Origin: Vibrio azureus
GTDB taxonomy: Bacteria; Pseudomonadota; Gammaproteobacteria; Enterobacterales; Vibrionaceae
Direction of reading: 5' to 3'
DNA length: 64,000 bases
NCBI RefSeq assembly: GCF_002849855.1
Contig: NZ_CP018617.1
Coordinates: forward strand, 1,240,001 to 1,304,000
The notes beneath the pieces were generated by a model, which worked only from the letters and a program-made list of their open reading frames with translations, was not told the origin of the DNA and searched no databases. Positions 36,379-44,992 of the stretch are shown piece after piece. The position numbers were made by a program, and so were the translations under genes. Every line of letters begins with the position of its first letter. Position 1 is the stretch's first letter.

Positions 36379-37375
36379 GAACACTCTGATACCGAGTCTT
36401 GCACAATGGGCTAATATCGAGTTTATCTGGTGGTGGGCAATCTTCTTATTGCCTTTACCGTGGCTGGTTTATTGGCTCATTCCTGCAGAAACTCAGCAAG
36501 CTGAAATCAAACTTGCTTATTTACCGAACGGACAAGATGGCCAAAAGCCAAAACAGCTTATCGCTAAAGGCTTATCTGCCTGTATCTGGATCTTACTTGT
36601 CGTGGCTTGCTCAAGGCCTGTTTGGTATGGTGACCCTATTGAATTTCAACCAAAATATCGAGACATGATGCTTGTCGTCGATTTGTCTGGCTCAATGCAA
36701 CAGCAGGATATGAATCTAAATGGCGAGTATATCGACCGTTTAAGTGCTGTCAAAAATGTCTTGTCTGACTTTGTCGCTAAACGACAAGGCGATCGGCTCG
36801 GACTGGTTTTATTTGGTGATCATGCCTACCTTCAAACGCCCCTTACCGCTGATCGTAAAACGGTTATACAACAAATCAACCAAGCTGTTATTGGCTTAGT
36901 CGGTGAAAGAACAGCGATTGGTGATGGCATTGGCCTAGGAACCAAAACTTTTGTTGATGGTGATGCTCCTCAACGTGTCATGATTTTATTGAGTGATGGA
37001 AGTAATACCGCGGGCGTTTTAGACCCTGTGGAAGCGGCTGAAATCGCCAAGAAATACAACGCAACAATCTACACTGTCGGTGTTGGTGCGGGTGAAATGA
37101 TGGTCAAAGAGTTTTTCATGACGCGTAAGGTCAATACCGCTGCCGATCTTGATGAGAAAACCCTGACTCAAATTGCGCAAATGACCGGAGGCCAATACTT
37201 CCGAGCTCGAGATACCCAAGAGCTAGAAAAGATTTATGACACCATCAATCAGCTAGAGCCCGTCTCAAGTGACACACAAACTTGGCGACCTCAATCAGAA
37301 TGGTTCACATATCCACTATTTGCCGCCCTACTCCTATCTGTATTTTTATTTATTTTGAGGAGGAAACATGGCTGA
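36371..37375 (+). CDS. batA: BatA: von Willebrand A-domain membrane protein
   Basis: A 334-residue protein that starts at a GTG overlapping the previous stop by eight bases. Membrane helices lie at about 17-37, 60-80 and 308-328. Between the last two is a von Willebrand factor A domain with an intact metal-ion-dependent adhesion site: MLVVDLSGSMQQQDM (DxSxS), TAIGDGIGLG (Thr) and MILLSDGSNTAG (Asp). BatA proteins were described in Bacteroides aerotolerance and are partners of the MoxR ATPase. The tight coupling with DUF4381 and batB supports a common membrane complex. Confidence 0.92.
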   Translation: MTENTLIPSLAQWANIEFIWWWAIFLLPLPWLVYWLIPAETQQAEIKLAYLPNGQDGQKPKQLIAKGLSACIWILLVVACSRPVWYGDPIEFQPKYRDMMLVVDLSGSMQQQDMNLNGEYIDRLSAVKNVLSDFVAKRQGDRLGLVLFGDHAYLQTPLTADRKTVIQQINQAVIGLVGERTAIGDGIGLGTKTFVDGDAPQRVMILLSDGSNTAGVLDPVEAAEIAKKYNATIYTVGVGAGEMMVKEFFMTRKVNTAADLDEKTLTQIAQMTGGQYFRARDTQELEKIYDTINQLEPVSSDTQTWRPQSEWFTYPLFAALLLSVFLFILRRKHG

Positions 37376-39197
37376 GTTTACTTTTCTCTCGCCTTATTGG
37401 TTGTTAGGACTGATACTCATTCCTATTGTCATCGCGATAAATAGCCGCTATCAAGTCCAGCGATCCTCACTGATTGCCCCTCACCTAGCTAAAGCCTTGG
37501 GGCAAGCCGTTAAGAAAAAGCATTACTCTGCTATATGGGCGGGAGCATGGATGATCGCTTGCATCGCACTGTCTGGACCAAGCTGGCAGGAGAACGCGTT
37601 GCCTAGTTTTAAATTAGGTCAGAATCGAGTCTTAGTTTTGGATATGTCCCGTTCTATGTATGCGACCGATATCAAGCCAAACCGACTAACCCAGACTCGC
37701 TATAAAGCTCTTGACCTACTCCCCAAATGGAAGGAAGGCGCAACGGGGCTCGTTGCTTATGCTGGTGATGCCTATACTCTAAGTCCTCTAACAACCGATT
37801 CAAACACTCTGGCGGGCATTATCGAACATTTGTCTCCAGAATTAATGCCGTTTCAAGGTTCAAACCTAGCCTCTGCGATTAAAACCTCTCTGGAACAGTT
37901 GACTCAAGCCGGCGTTGATCAGGGTGACATTATTCTGTTGGCTGATGACTTAAGTACTCAAGAGCTCTCCGATTCACTCGCGCTACTTCAAGGTAAAAAA
38001 GTTCGAGTTTCTGTTCTTGCGGTTGGTACAGCAGATGGCGCTCCAATTGCCCTTCCAGATGGCTCTTTAATGAAAAATCGTCAAGGTAATACTGTAATTG
38101 CTAAAACCAACCTCAAAAATTTACAAAAGCTCGCCAGAGACACAGGTGGCTTATTTGTTCCTATTCAACATAACAATCGTGATGTTGAAAATATTGCGGC
38201 TTTTACAAATTCAGCCAATGACAGTATGACCACAACTAAAAATGAAGATATGCAGACTAACTCGCGTATCAATGATGGCTTTTGGTTACTGCCGATCCTA
38301 CTGATACCAGCTGTTTTCTTGTTCCGTAAAGGAATGATATGGATGGTGTTTATCACGGTTATGCCCTTTACCATGTCACACAAAGCACAAGCCAACCCAT
38401 TCTTAAATCAAGATCAGCAAGGTCAACAGTGGTATCAGCAAGGAGAGTTTGAGAAAGCTCAGCAAACCTTTACTGACCCAACTTGGCAAGGTGCCGCAAG
38501 CTACCAAGCAGGAGACTACCAAGCTGCCATTAATTCCTTCAAAAACAACACAACGCTTGAAGGGCGTTATAACTTAGCCAATGCATTAGCCCAAAATGCT
38601 CAGTTACAAGACGCGGCGGACCTGTACAAACAACTACTTAAAGAGAAACCTGATTTTGAATCGGCAAAAAAGAATCTCGCTATTGTCGAAGAAAAACTTA
38701 AGGAACAGCAACAGGACCAGCAACAACAACAGCAAGACCAGCAACAACAACAGCAGGACCAGCAACAACAGCAGCAGGACCAGCAACAACAGCAGCAGGA
38801 CCAGCAACAACAACAGCAGGACCAGCAGCAACAACAGCAGGACCAGCAGCAACAACAGCAGGACCAGCAGCAACAACAGCAGGACCAGCAACAACAACAG
38901 CAGGACCAGCAGCAGCAAGCAGCAGAAAAAAGTGACACCCAAGAAGAAAAAGAAAAGCAGCAAAGCGGAGAGCAAGATAAATCGGACTCTAAGCAAGAAA
39001 ATGCAGAGCAAAAAGCCGAGCTGGAGGGAGAGCCAGAGCAAGATCAACCAACAGACAAGCCTTATCTGGACGATCCTGAATTCCGCCGTTTAGAAGCCGT
39101 AGAAAACGCTCGTGATCCAAGCTTTTTAATTCGAGCTCAAATGCAGTTGCAAGCGCAACAAAAACAATCTCCACAAAAATCAAATAAGGAGTGGTAA
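37368..39197 (+). CDS. batB: BatB/BatC fusion: VWA domain, TPR repeats and Gln-rich tract
   Basis: A 609-residue protein overlapping batA by eight bases. Residues about 1-330 form a BatB-type unit: helices near 8-25, 55-72 and 303-335, and a VWA domain with VLDMSRSMYATDIKP (DxSxS) and IILLADDLSTQ. Residues about 350-450 are TPR-like (EGRYNLANALAQNAQLQDAA, DLYKQLLKEKPDFESAKKN), the BatC part. A low-complexity tract then has ten Asp-(Gln)6-like heptads (about 450-515), followed by an acidic tail (EQDQPTDKPYLDDPEFRRLE). The Gln tract is a length-variable repeat; its DNA unit is 21 bp. The protein probably forms the scaffold of the Bat complex. Confidence 0.9.
   Translation: MAEFTFLSPYWLLGLILIPIVIAINSRYQVQRSSLIAPHLAKALGQAVKKKHYSAIWAGAWMIACIALSGPSWQENALPSFKLGQNRVLVLDMSRSMYATDIKPNRLTQTRYKALDLLPKWKEGATGLVAYAGDAYTLSPLTTDSNTLAGIIEHLSPELMPFQGSNLASAIKTSLEQLTQAGVDQGDIILLADDLSTQELSDSLALLQGKKVRVSVLAVGTADGAPIALPDGSLMKNRQGNTVIAKTNLKNLQKLARDTGGLFVPIQHNNRDVENIAAFTNSANDSMTTTKNEDMQTNSRINDGFWLLPILLIPAVFLFRKGMIWMVFITVMPFTMSHKAQANPFLNQDQQGQQWYQQGEFEKAQQTFTDPTWQGAASYQAGDYQAAINSFKNNTTLEGRYNLANALAQNAQLQDAADLYKQLLKEKPDFESAKKNLAIVEEKLKEQQQDQQQQQQDQQQQQQDQQQQQQDQQQQQQDQQQQQQDQQQQQQDQQQQQQDQQQQQQDQQQQQQDQQQQAAEKSDTQEEKEKQQSGEQDKSDSKQENAEQKAELEGEPEQDQPTDKPYLDDPEFRRLEAVENARDPSFLIRAQMQLQAQQKQSPQKSNKEW
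38701..38917 (+). repeat. In-frame 21-bp tandem repeat (ten units) coding Asp-poly-Gln
   Basis: Ten near-identical 21-bp units, each a GACCAG (once AGACCAG) followed by CAA/CAG codons, inside batB. Unit differences are synonymous. Copy number is likely to change by slippage without breaking the frame. Confidence 0.9.
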
Positions 39198-39201
39198 GTC
39201 T

Positions 39202-40848
39202 ATGTTCAAGCAAGGCGCAAAATTGGTCTTTGTTTTTGTGGCCAGCCTAATCGCTAACTGTTCAGCGATTGCTCAGACCCTTCAAGCAAGTGTCAATACA
39301 ACACAAGTCGCTAAAAATGAAGTCATTAATCTGAGAATCATTGCCGATACTGAGCAAAGCTCAGACGCGATCAACTTTGATGTATTAGAAAAAGACTTTT
39401 TCTTAGGTCAACCTAGATATGGTCGTTCAAGTAACAGCATCAATGGCCAAAAAAGCGTCCGCACAGAATGGAGTATTTCTATCGCTCCAATCAGAGAAGG
39501 TGACGTCACCATACCAAGCTTTTCAATAGATGGAATGAAAACACGGCCCATCATGCTACGCGTTTCAGCAAATAAAGCGGAACCGGAATTGGATGATTTA
39601 TTTCAATTTAATCTTAACTTAAGTAATAAAGTATTATACCCAAAACAGTCAGCAACATTGAAAATTCAACTTTTGATCAATGTTGATCCTCGTCGTCTTG
39701 ATAATCCTGTTATCGTGCCACCTTCTGTCAATGGAATGCATATTGAGGCAGCCAGTGACATGAGACAAGGTAAGCGCATCATTGATGGACTTGAGGTCAA
39801 TGTTGTAGAACAAGATTTTCAACTGACCGCCGAGCAACCAGGAACGTTTGAACTTAATGGACCGAGGTTAACGGGCTCTTATATTTACAGTGATCGACAA
39901 ACTGGCTCAACCAAGATCATGCCGATCAACACAAAAGCTGAGCAAATTCCAATCACCGTTAAACAAATACCGAGCAGCTTCGAAGGTAATTGGCTTCCCG
40001 CTTCTGCTTTAGAAATGACGCAGACTTGGCAAGACGAGCAAGGTAATTATCTTTCTAACACTTCAGTAAATAACATCAAGCAAGGCTCATCGATAACTCG
40101 TACTATTCGCATTAGAGCAAGAGGGACGCAATCTGAGTACTTGCCAAGAGTGAATATCTCATATCCTGATTCTTTGAGAGTATATCCAGAGCAACCACAA
40201 TTTGATACCGCACCTGATGGAACACTCACCATGGTAGTCAAACAAGTTTTAATCCCGACTAAAGCTGGTGAATTGGCGTTACCGGGTTATAACGTAAAAT
40301 GGTGGAACAGCCAACGTGACCAAGCCAGACAAAGTAACCTCACAGGGCTAAAATTGAATGTGGAGAAGAGCGATAGTGGACTGCTCACGCTGCCTGACCT
40401 CAATCCTAACCTCCAAGCTGCCCCCACAGTCGCCACAAACACCAGCCAAATTGGAGTTGACCCCATCTGGCGAACTCTAACCATTATTTTTGCTCTTTTA
40501 TGGTTGCTCTCCTCTGCCACGGCTTTTGCTTTATGGAAAAATAAAGGAGTGCGACCATCTCATAGTAAAAACAGTAAAAGTGATGGTTCGGCTCAGTCCC
40601 TAGAGCAAATCATCAAGCAAGGTGATTGTGCAAAAATAGAGCAAGCCGTTAATCAGCATCTTAAACATTATGTAAATCATGCTGAACCTGATGCTCTTGA
40701 AGCCATTAAAGAAGAGCTCAAAATGATGAACCAAGCGCATTTTGGAACCAATAAAGTGGACTGGACGTCAGACTCCTTGCTCAACAAGCTCAAAAAGTTG
40801 AGTAAGCCACAACAAAGTACATCGACCACTTCACTAGAAAAGCTCTAA
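39202..40848 (+). CDS. batD: BatD-like exported membrane protein
   Basis: A 548-residue protein with a signal peptide (VFVASLIANCSAIA, cleaved near IAQTLQ) and one membrane helix near the C-terminus (about 415-435). The periplasmic part consists of beta domains with the BatD/oxygen-tolerance pattern LEKDFFLGQPRYGRSSNSIN, SISIAPIREGDVTIPSFSID and RIRARGTQSEYLPRV. A short helical cytoplasmic tail follows. It starts five bases after batB, behind AAGGAG. It closes the operon, and a strong hairpin lies 35 bases downstream. Its role in the complex is structural as far as is known. Confidence 0.9.
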   Translation: MFKQGAKLVFVFVASLIANCSAIAQTLQASVNTTQVAKNEVINLRIIADTEQSSDAINFDVLEKDFFLGQPRYGRSSNSINGQKSVRTEWSISIAPIREGDVTIPSFSIDGMKTRPIMLRVSANKAEPELDDLFQFNLNLSNKVLYPKQSATLKIQLLINVDPRRLDNPVIVPPSVNGMHIEAASDMRQGKRIIDGLEVNVVEQDFQLTAEQPGTFELNGPRLTGSYIYSDRQTGSTKIMPINTKAEQIPITVKQIPSSFEGNWLPASALEMTQTWQDEQGNYLSNTSVNNIKQGSSITRTIRIRARGTQSEYLPRVNISYPDSLRVYPEQPQFDTAPDGTLTMVVKQVLIPTKAGELALPGYNVKWWNSQRDQARQSNLTGLKLNVEKSDSGLLTLPDLNPNLQAAPTVATNTSQIGVDPIWRTLTIIFALLWLLSSATAFALWKNKGVRPSHSKNSKSDGSAQSLEQIIKQGDCAKIEQAVNQHLKHYVNHAEPDALEAIKEELKMMNQAHFGTNKVDWTSDSLLNKLKKLSKPQQSTSTTSLEKL

Positions 40849-40882
40849 CTCGACAGTCCTAGAACAGCAAAATAGGATATTA

Positions 40883-40915
40883 AACACATGGCGGCAAATA
40901 ACGCCGCCATGTGTT
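40883..40915 (+). terminator. Hairpin ending the moxR-bat operon
   Basis: A perfect 13-bp stem AACACATGGCGGC / GCCGCCATGTGTT around a seven-base loop, 35 bases after the batD stop. There is no clean U-tract, so it may work with Rho or only protect the mRNA end. Confidence 0.65.
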
Positions 40916-40969
40916 AGGGACAAGTAGGTTTATTCCTCTCATCCTATTTCGCTCAACCTATATCACCTG

Positions 40970-41018
40970 TGTAGTGACATCGCTCTGAATCAAGCATCTT
41001 GCAGTCACTTGGGTAGAA
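40970..41018. repeat. Intergenic repeat copy
   Basis: GTAGTGACATCGCTCTGAAT, then CAAGCATCTTGCAGTCACTT and GGGTAGA. It lies between the converging bat and pst operons and makes up most of that spacer together with two hairpins. Confidence 0.75.
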
Positions 41019-41031
41019 TGACTGAAAAAAA

Positions 41032-41050
41032 GCCCCTCAGTTAGAGGGGC
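41032..41050 (-). terminator. Terminator of the pst operon
   Basis: Stem GCCCCTC / GAGGGGC with a five-base loop. On the minus transcript it is followed by TTTTTTT, about 115 bases after the pstB stop. Confidence 0.85.
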
Positions 41051-41165
41051 AAATATATACCATCGCTTATCGTTATTTTTATCCGTACACCGCACAAGCC
41101 CACTTTATGAAGCAAGCTCGCGTTGTAAAAATAATTCACAGCGTGAGTGATAACCTGACGCTTAC

Positions 41166-41915
41166 TTAACCAAAATCACCATTAACATAACCTTGAGTAC
41201 GGTCATCTTGTGGGTTGCTAAAAATAGTATTGGTATCATTATGCTCAACCAACTCCCCCATCAGAAAAAATGCCGTTCGGTCGGAGATACGACGTGCTTG
41301 CTGCATCGAGTGAGTCACAATAACGATGGTGTAATCTTTTTTTAACTCTTCCATCAACTCTTCAATTTTATGTGTGGCAATAGGGTCAAGAGCAGAAGTC
41401 GGCTCATCCATTAAGATCACATCGGGTTCCATCGCTATCGTACGAGCAATACACAAGCGTTGCTGCTGACCTCCTGATAGACCAAATGCATGCGATTTCA
41501 GGCGATCTTTGACTTCATCCCACAGAGCAGCACCACGCAATGAACGCTCAACGATTTCATCAATATGCTTTTTATCTTTGACGCCTTGTGCCCTTAAACC
41601 ATAAGCCACATTCTCATAGATGCTCATAGGAAAAGGGTTTGGTTTTTGGAACACCATCCCGACTTTTATCCTTAAATCTGCAACATCGATATTGCCATAA
41701 ATATCTTCACCATCCATCGTCAGCTTACCGGTAATTTTCACTCCCTCGATAAGATCGTTCATGCGATTTAAACAACGCAACAATGTCGATTTTCCGCACC
41801 CTGATGGACCAATAAGTGCCGTGACTTGACGGACGGGGATCGGCAAATTAATCGATTTTAACGCTTGGTTCTGACCATAGAATAAATTGAGGCCTTCAAT
41901 ATCAAACTTGTTCAT
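41166..41915 (-). CDS. pstB: Phosphate ABC transporter ATPase PstB
   Basis: A 249-residue ABC ATPase from the ATG at 41915 (an upstream GTG at 41930 is less likely). Walker A is GPSGCGKST, the signature [12 protein letters not shown], Walker [14 protein letters not shown], and the switch histidine is in [26 protein letters not shown] is a stretch typical of PstB. It powers high-affinity phosphate import through PstCA. It is the last gene of pstS-C-A-B. No phoU follows, unlike the E. coli order, so the PhoU function must be encoded elsewhere. Confidence 0.96.
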   Translation of the reverse strand: MNKFDIEGLNLFYGQNQALKSINLPIPVRQVTALIGPSGCGKSTLLRCLNRMNDLIEGVKITGKLTMDGEDIYGNIDVADLRIKVGMVFQKPNPFPMSIYENVAYGLRAQGVKDKKHIDEIVERSLRGAALWDEVKDRLKSHAFGLSGGQQQRLCIARTIAMEPDVILMDEPTSALDPIATHKIEELMEELKKDYTIVIVTHSMQQARRISDRTAFFLMGELVEHNDTNTIFSNPQDDRTQGYVNGDFG

Positions 41916-41968
41916 TTTTCTAAATCTCACAATGTATTTTGTATCTTAACGTGCTGTTTTCTTTATTT

Positions 41969-42000
41969 ATACCCAAGCATCTTGAGGTTACTTGGGTATA
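41969..42000. repeat. Intergenic palindromic repeat copy between pstA and pstB
   Basis: TATACCCAAGCATCTTGAG followed by GTTACTTGGGTATA. It is a near-palindrome placed inside the pst operon, in the only sizeable gap between pstA and pstB, where it may reduce read-through. Confidence 0.8.
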
Positions 42001-42005
42001 ACTAG

Positions 42006-42869
42006 TTAGTAGTTTGCACGATTAAGACGTCGGGCAATCAGTTTCGTTAATGTATTGATAATGAGAACGACAACAATTAAAACCGTTGCTGTTCCATAGG
42101 CTTGATTCCATTCATCAATAGTAAATAGCTCAGTGGTCAACTTATATAAGTGAACAGTAAGGGTTCTCCCAGAATCTAATAGCGAATCAGGAATACGAGC
42201 AACCATACCAGCGGTTAAAAACACAGGCGCTGATTCTCCAATAACTCGACCAATACTCAGGATCACCGAGGTCAAAATGCCAGGGATAGCACTGGGTAAA
42301 ATCAATCGCCAAATCGTATAAGTTTTTGATGCGCCAAGACCATACGAACCTTCACGGTACGTCTGTGGCACCGCCATTAACGCTTCTTCTGTTGTACGAA
42401 TAATGACAGGAAGAATGAGGATACTTAATGTCAGCGCCCCTGATAAAATCGAGAATCCTAACCCCAATATGGCGACAAAGAATGTCATACCAAAAAGACC
42501 AAAGATAATAGAAGGTATGCCCGCAAGGGACTCCGTACAGAATCGGATCACCTTAACCAATCGACTACCGACTTTGGCGTATTCGGTTAAATAGATTGCT
42601 GTCATAATACCGATTGGTGCTGCTACGGAAATCGATGCGATGACCATGTAAATAGTCGATACAATCATCGGAAAGATACCGTGCTCATCACCAGTACGAG
42701 TATAGTTATCGGTAATGAACTTCCAATCTACGTGTTGTAAACCATTCGATAAGATGTACCACATAATCCAGAATAGAAAGCCGACAGTTAGGGCGGCTGA
42801 AGCCCACACCAAAGCGTGAAAAATTTTGTCTTTACGCTGGCGAGTTTGCTTTAATTTTACGCGATTCAT
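42006..42869 (-). CDS. pstA: Phosphate ABC transporter permease PstA
   Basis: A 287-residue permease with six helices and the ABC-permease loop EEALMAVPQTYREGSYGLGASKTYTI (EAA motif). The periplasmic loop motif GDEHGIFPMIVSTIYM and SLAGIPSIIFGLFGMTFF are characteristic of PstA. Its charged N-terminus (KQTRQRKDKIFHALVW) faces the cytoplasm. It forms the phosphate channel together with PstC, encoded 24 bases upstream on the same strand. Confidence 0.95.
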   Translation of the reverse strand: MNRVKLKQTRQRKDKIFHALVWASAALTVGFLFWIMWYILSNGLQHVDWKFITDNYTRTGDEHGIFPMIVSTIYMVIASISVAAPIGIMTAIYLTEYAKVGSRLVKVIRFCTESLAGIPSIIFGLFGMTFFVAILGLGFSILSGALTLSILILPVIIRTTEEALMAVPQTYREGSYGLGASKTYTIWRLILPSAIPGILTSVILSIGRVIGESAPVFLTAGMVARIPDSLLDSGRTLTVHLYKLTTELFTIDEWNQAYGTATVLIVVVLIINTLTKLIARRLNRANY

Positions 42870-42893
42870 ATTTGCCTCTATTTTATTCAGCGT

Positions 42894-43826
42894 CTATTTC
42901 GCTTTTTCTCGGTTAAAGTAAAGAAGTAGCGCATTTAACGTCATAATAAACACTAAAAGGACCACACCGGTCGCGTAAAGCGCATTGGCATGCACACCGC
43001 TTGCATAAGACATTTCAATCGCAATATTTGCCGTCAATGTCCGAGCTGAATCCAAAATTCCTTCAGGCATCGCAGGTGCATTCCCCATCACCATAATAAT
43101 GGCCATCGTTTCGCCTAATGCTCTGCCAATACCTAAGATCACCCCCGTCATAATGCCTGAACGAGCAGCAGGAACGAGTAATTTGAAAATTGTATATACC
43201 TTGGATGCTCCAAGCGCTAACGATCCTTCTTTGTAGGTTTTGGGCACTGCTCGAATCGACGTTTCAGAAACGGTAATCACCGTCGGCAGGATCATAATGC
43301 CTAAGACGATGATGCCAGCTAAAATCGTATTACCAGCAGGGACATCAAAGACATTTTGAATCAGTGGCACAATGATCACGAGGCCAAAAAAGCCATAAAC
43401 AACCGAAGGAATCCCAGCAAGCAACTCAACCGCTGGACGTATGATATTCGCTAATCGCTTAGGGGCGATTTCTGCAATAAAGATAGCGGTTAACACCCCA
43501 ATAGGCACGCCAACGATAACCGCTCCTGCCGTAGAAGCGACAGAAGCCACAATCATGGTTGCGACACCATACAAGGCAGGAGGTAACCAATGCTGCCCTA
43601 AAACGATGCCAGAGACGCCAGCCTCTTGGAAAGCAGGAATACTCTCTTTAATAATAAAATAAGCAATAATGGCTAGCGATAAAATACCGATGACAGCACT
43701 AGTCAAAAACAGGCCATGAAAAATGCGTTCTTTCCAATCAACTCGACGTTTAGTGCGCAAAGCGGATTTAGGACGAGAAATTGTCTCGGTGGTAATAAAT
43801 TTTTTACTGTCTGTTGCGATGGTCAT
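42894..43826 (-). CDS. pstC: Phosphate ABC transporter permease PstC
   Basis: A 310-residue permease with six helices, slightly longer at the N-terminus than PstA (basic leader ALRTKRRVDWKERIFHG). Features are AVELLAGIPSVVYGFFGLV and the EAA loop SIRAVPKTYKEGSLALGASKVYTI. It belongs to the phosphate-uptake operon, behind pstS with a 97-base gap. That gap contains an 8-bp hairpin (GCTCAGCC / GGCTGAGC, 43878-43903) which may let most transcripts stop after pstS. Confidence 0.95.
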   Translation of the reverse strand: MTIATDSKKFITTETISRPKSALRTKRRVDWKERIFHGLFLTSAVIGILSLAIIAYFIIKESIPAFQEAGVSGIVLGQHWLPPALYGVATMIVASVASTAGAVIVGVPIGVLTAIFIAEIAPKRLANIIRPAVELLAGIPSVVYGFFGLVIIVPLIQNVFDVPAGNTILAGIIVLGIMILPTVITVSETSIRAVPKTYKEGSLALGASKVYTIFKLLVPAARSGIMTGVILGIGRALGETMAIIMVMGNAPAMPEGILDSARTLTANIAIEMSYASGVHANALYATGVVLLVFIMTLNALLLYFNREKAK

Positions 43827-43877
43827 TTAAAAATCTCACGGTTCTCAGTGATGCCTTTGAACACAATCGATAAATAG

Positions 43878-43903
43878 GCTCAGCCCGAAGATGTAGGCTG
43901 AGC
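43878..43903 (-). terminator. Hairpin between pstS and pstC
   Basis: Arms GCTCAGCC and GGCTGAGC with a ten-base loop, 20 bases after the pstS stop and without a strong U-tract. A leaky terminator or stabiliser raising pstS over the permeases is the likely role. Confidence 0.55.
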
Positions 43904-43923
43904 AAAGAGTCAATCAAACAAAA

Positions 43924-44745
43924 TTAGTTAATGGCAATGTAGCCATTTTGCTCAACAAGCGCTTGAGCTTCTTTGGTTAGCATCCAATCTAAAAATTGTT
44001 GAGCTTGAGCAGAAGGTTGGCCATCTTTGTACAATACCAAGAACGGGCGAGCGACTTTGTAAGAGCCATTCTTAACATTATCAACCGATGCTTGAACGCC
44101 ATCGATAGGCAGCGCTAGAACAGATTTATCTACGGTACCTAAAGAGATATAACCAATTGCGTATGGGTTAGAAGCAACCATGGTTTTCAATGCGCCATTA
44201 CCATTCGCAACCTGGGCACGTTGTGAGATAGCAGAAACTTTCTTACCCGCTAATTTCATTTTTAGGGACATGATGTCTTCAAATGCACCACGAGTGCCTG
44301 AAGCAGTATCACGAGTGATGGTGACGATAGGTTTATCAGCCCCCCCCACCTCTTTCCAGTTGGTCACTTCCCCTTTATAAATAGCCGTTACTTGTTCAGC
44401 AGTAAGACCTGGCAGTTGGTTTTGAGGGTTTACCACAACAGCAATACCATCAAGGGCCACTTTCTCTTCTTTCAATGTGGGCTCTTGTTCAGAATCTTTG
44501 AGATTACGAGAAGACATACCTAAGTCAGCAGAACCATTTTTTGCGGCTTTAACACCAGCAGAAGAGCCTGGACCTTGTACTTCTATAAATACATCTGGAT
44601 GAGTTTTCATATAGGTTTCAGAGAAAACTTCCATCAGTGGCGTAACACTACTTGAACCTACAGCAGAGATTGTTTCTTTGGCAGAAACAGAAGTTACAGC
44701 CATTAACCCTAGAAGTGCAAGAGCACCTGTTACTGTCTTTTTCAT
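43924..44745 (-). CDS. pstS: Periplasmic phosphate-binding protein PstS
   Basis: A 273-residue binding protein. The ATG at 44745 is chosen (AAAGGAA before it, and a clean signal peptide MKKTVTGALALLGLMAVTS). The upstream in-frame codons to 44823 are probably leader. Phosphate contacts are visible in AVGSSSVTPLMEVF, the GPGSSAGVKAA loop, GMSSRNLKDSE and TRDTASGTRGAFE. It first captures phosphate and then delivers it to PstCA. PhoB control is expected. TGACAT at 44851 and TGACAT at 44817 lie upstream, but no full tandem Pho box can be read. Confidence 0.95.
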   Translation of the reverse strand: MKKTVTGALALLGLMAVTSVSAKETISAVGSSSVTPLMEVFSETYMKTHPDVFIEVQGPGSSAGVKAAKNGSADLGMSSRNLKDSEQEPTLKEEKVALDGIAVVVNPQNQLPGLTAEQVTAIYKGEVTNWKEVGGADKPIVTITRDTASGTRGAFEDIMSLKMKLAGKKVSAISQRAQVANGNGALKTMVASNPYAIGYISLGTVDKSVLALPIDGVQASVDNVKNGSYKVARPFLVLYKDGQPSAQAQQFLDWMLTKEAQALVEQNGYIAIN

Positions 44746-44858
44746 CACAATTTCCTTTAATGCGCTTATTGACGCCGTTGTATTTAACTGGACGATAGAC
44801 ACTTTAGGATTTGAGTGTGACATTTATGTTGCAGTTGTTTGAAACCTCTATGACATCT

Positions 44859-44891
44859 ATAACCAAATCATCTTAAGGTGCTTGGGTATAG
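44859..44891. repeat. Intergenic palindromic repeat copy
   Basis: TATAACCAAATCATCTTAAG followed by GTGCTTGGGTATA, in the spacer between pstS and the helicase terminator. It is the rightmost copy in the window. Confidence 0.75.
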
Positions 44892-44932
44892 GCACACTGA
44901 ATTGCAATATCGATTTGTTTTGAGGGATAAAA

Positions 44933-44954
44933 AAGTCCGAGCAAGCTCGGACTT
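44933..44954 (-). terminator. Terminator of the RNA helicase gene
   Basis: A 10-bp stem AAGTCCGAGC / GCTCGGACTT with a tiny loop. It is followed on the minus transcript by TTTTTTATC, 39 bases after the helicase stop. Confidence 0.85.
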
Positions 44955-44992
44955 AGTCGTATTCTTTGTTAATGGCTCAAGCCACATTGACT

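Noticed and set aside
38596..39093. Overlapping open frames of Ser/Asn- or Cys/Trp-rich protein on both strands over the Gln repeat
   Set aside because: They are frame shadows of the 21-bp repeat inside batB and have no start signals of their own.
44814..44860. PhoB box upstream of pstS
   Set aside because: TGACAT/TGTCA-like elements occur but not as the 11-base tandem repeat of a Pho box. Control by PhoB remains likely from family knowledge only.
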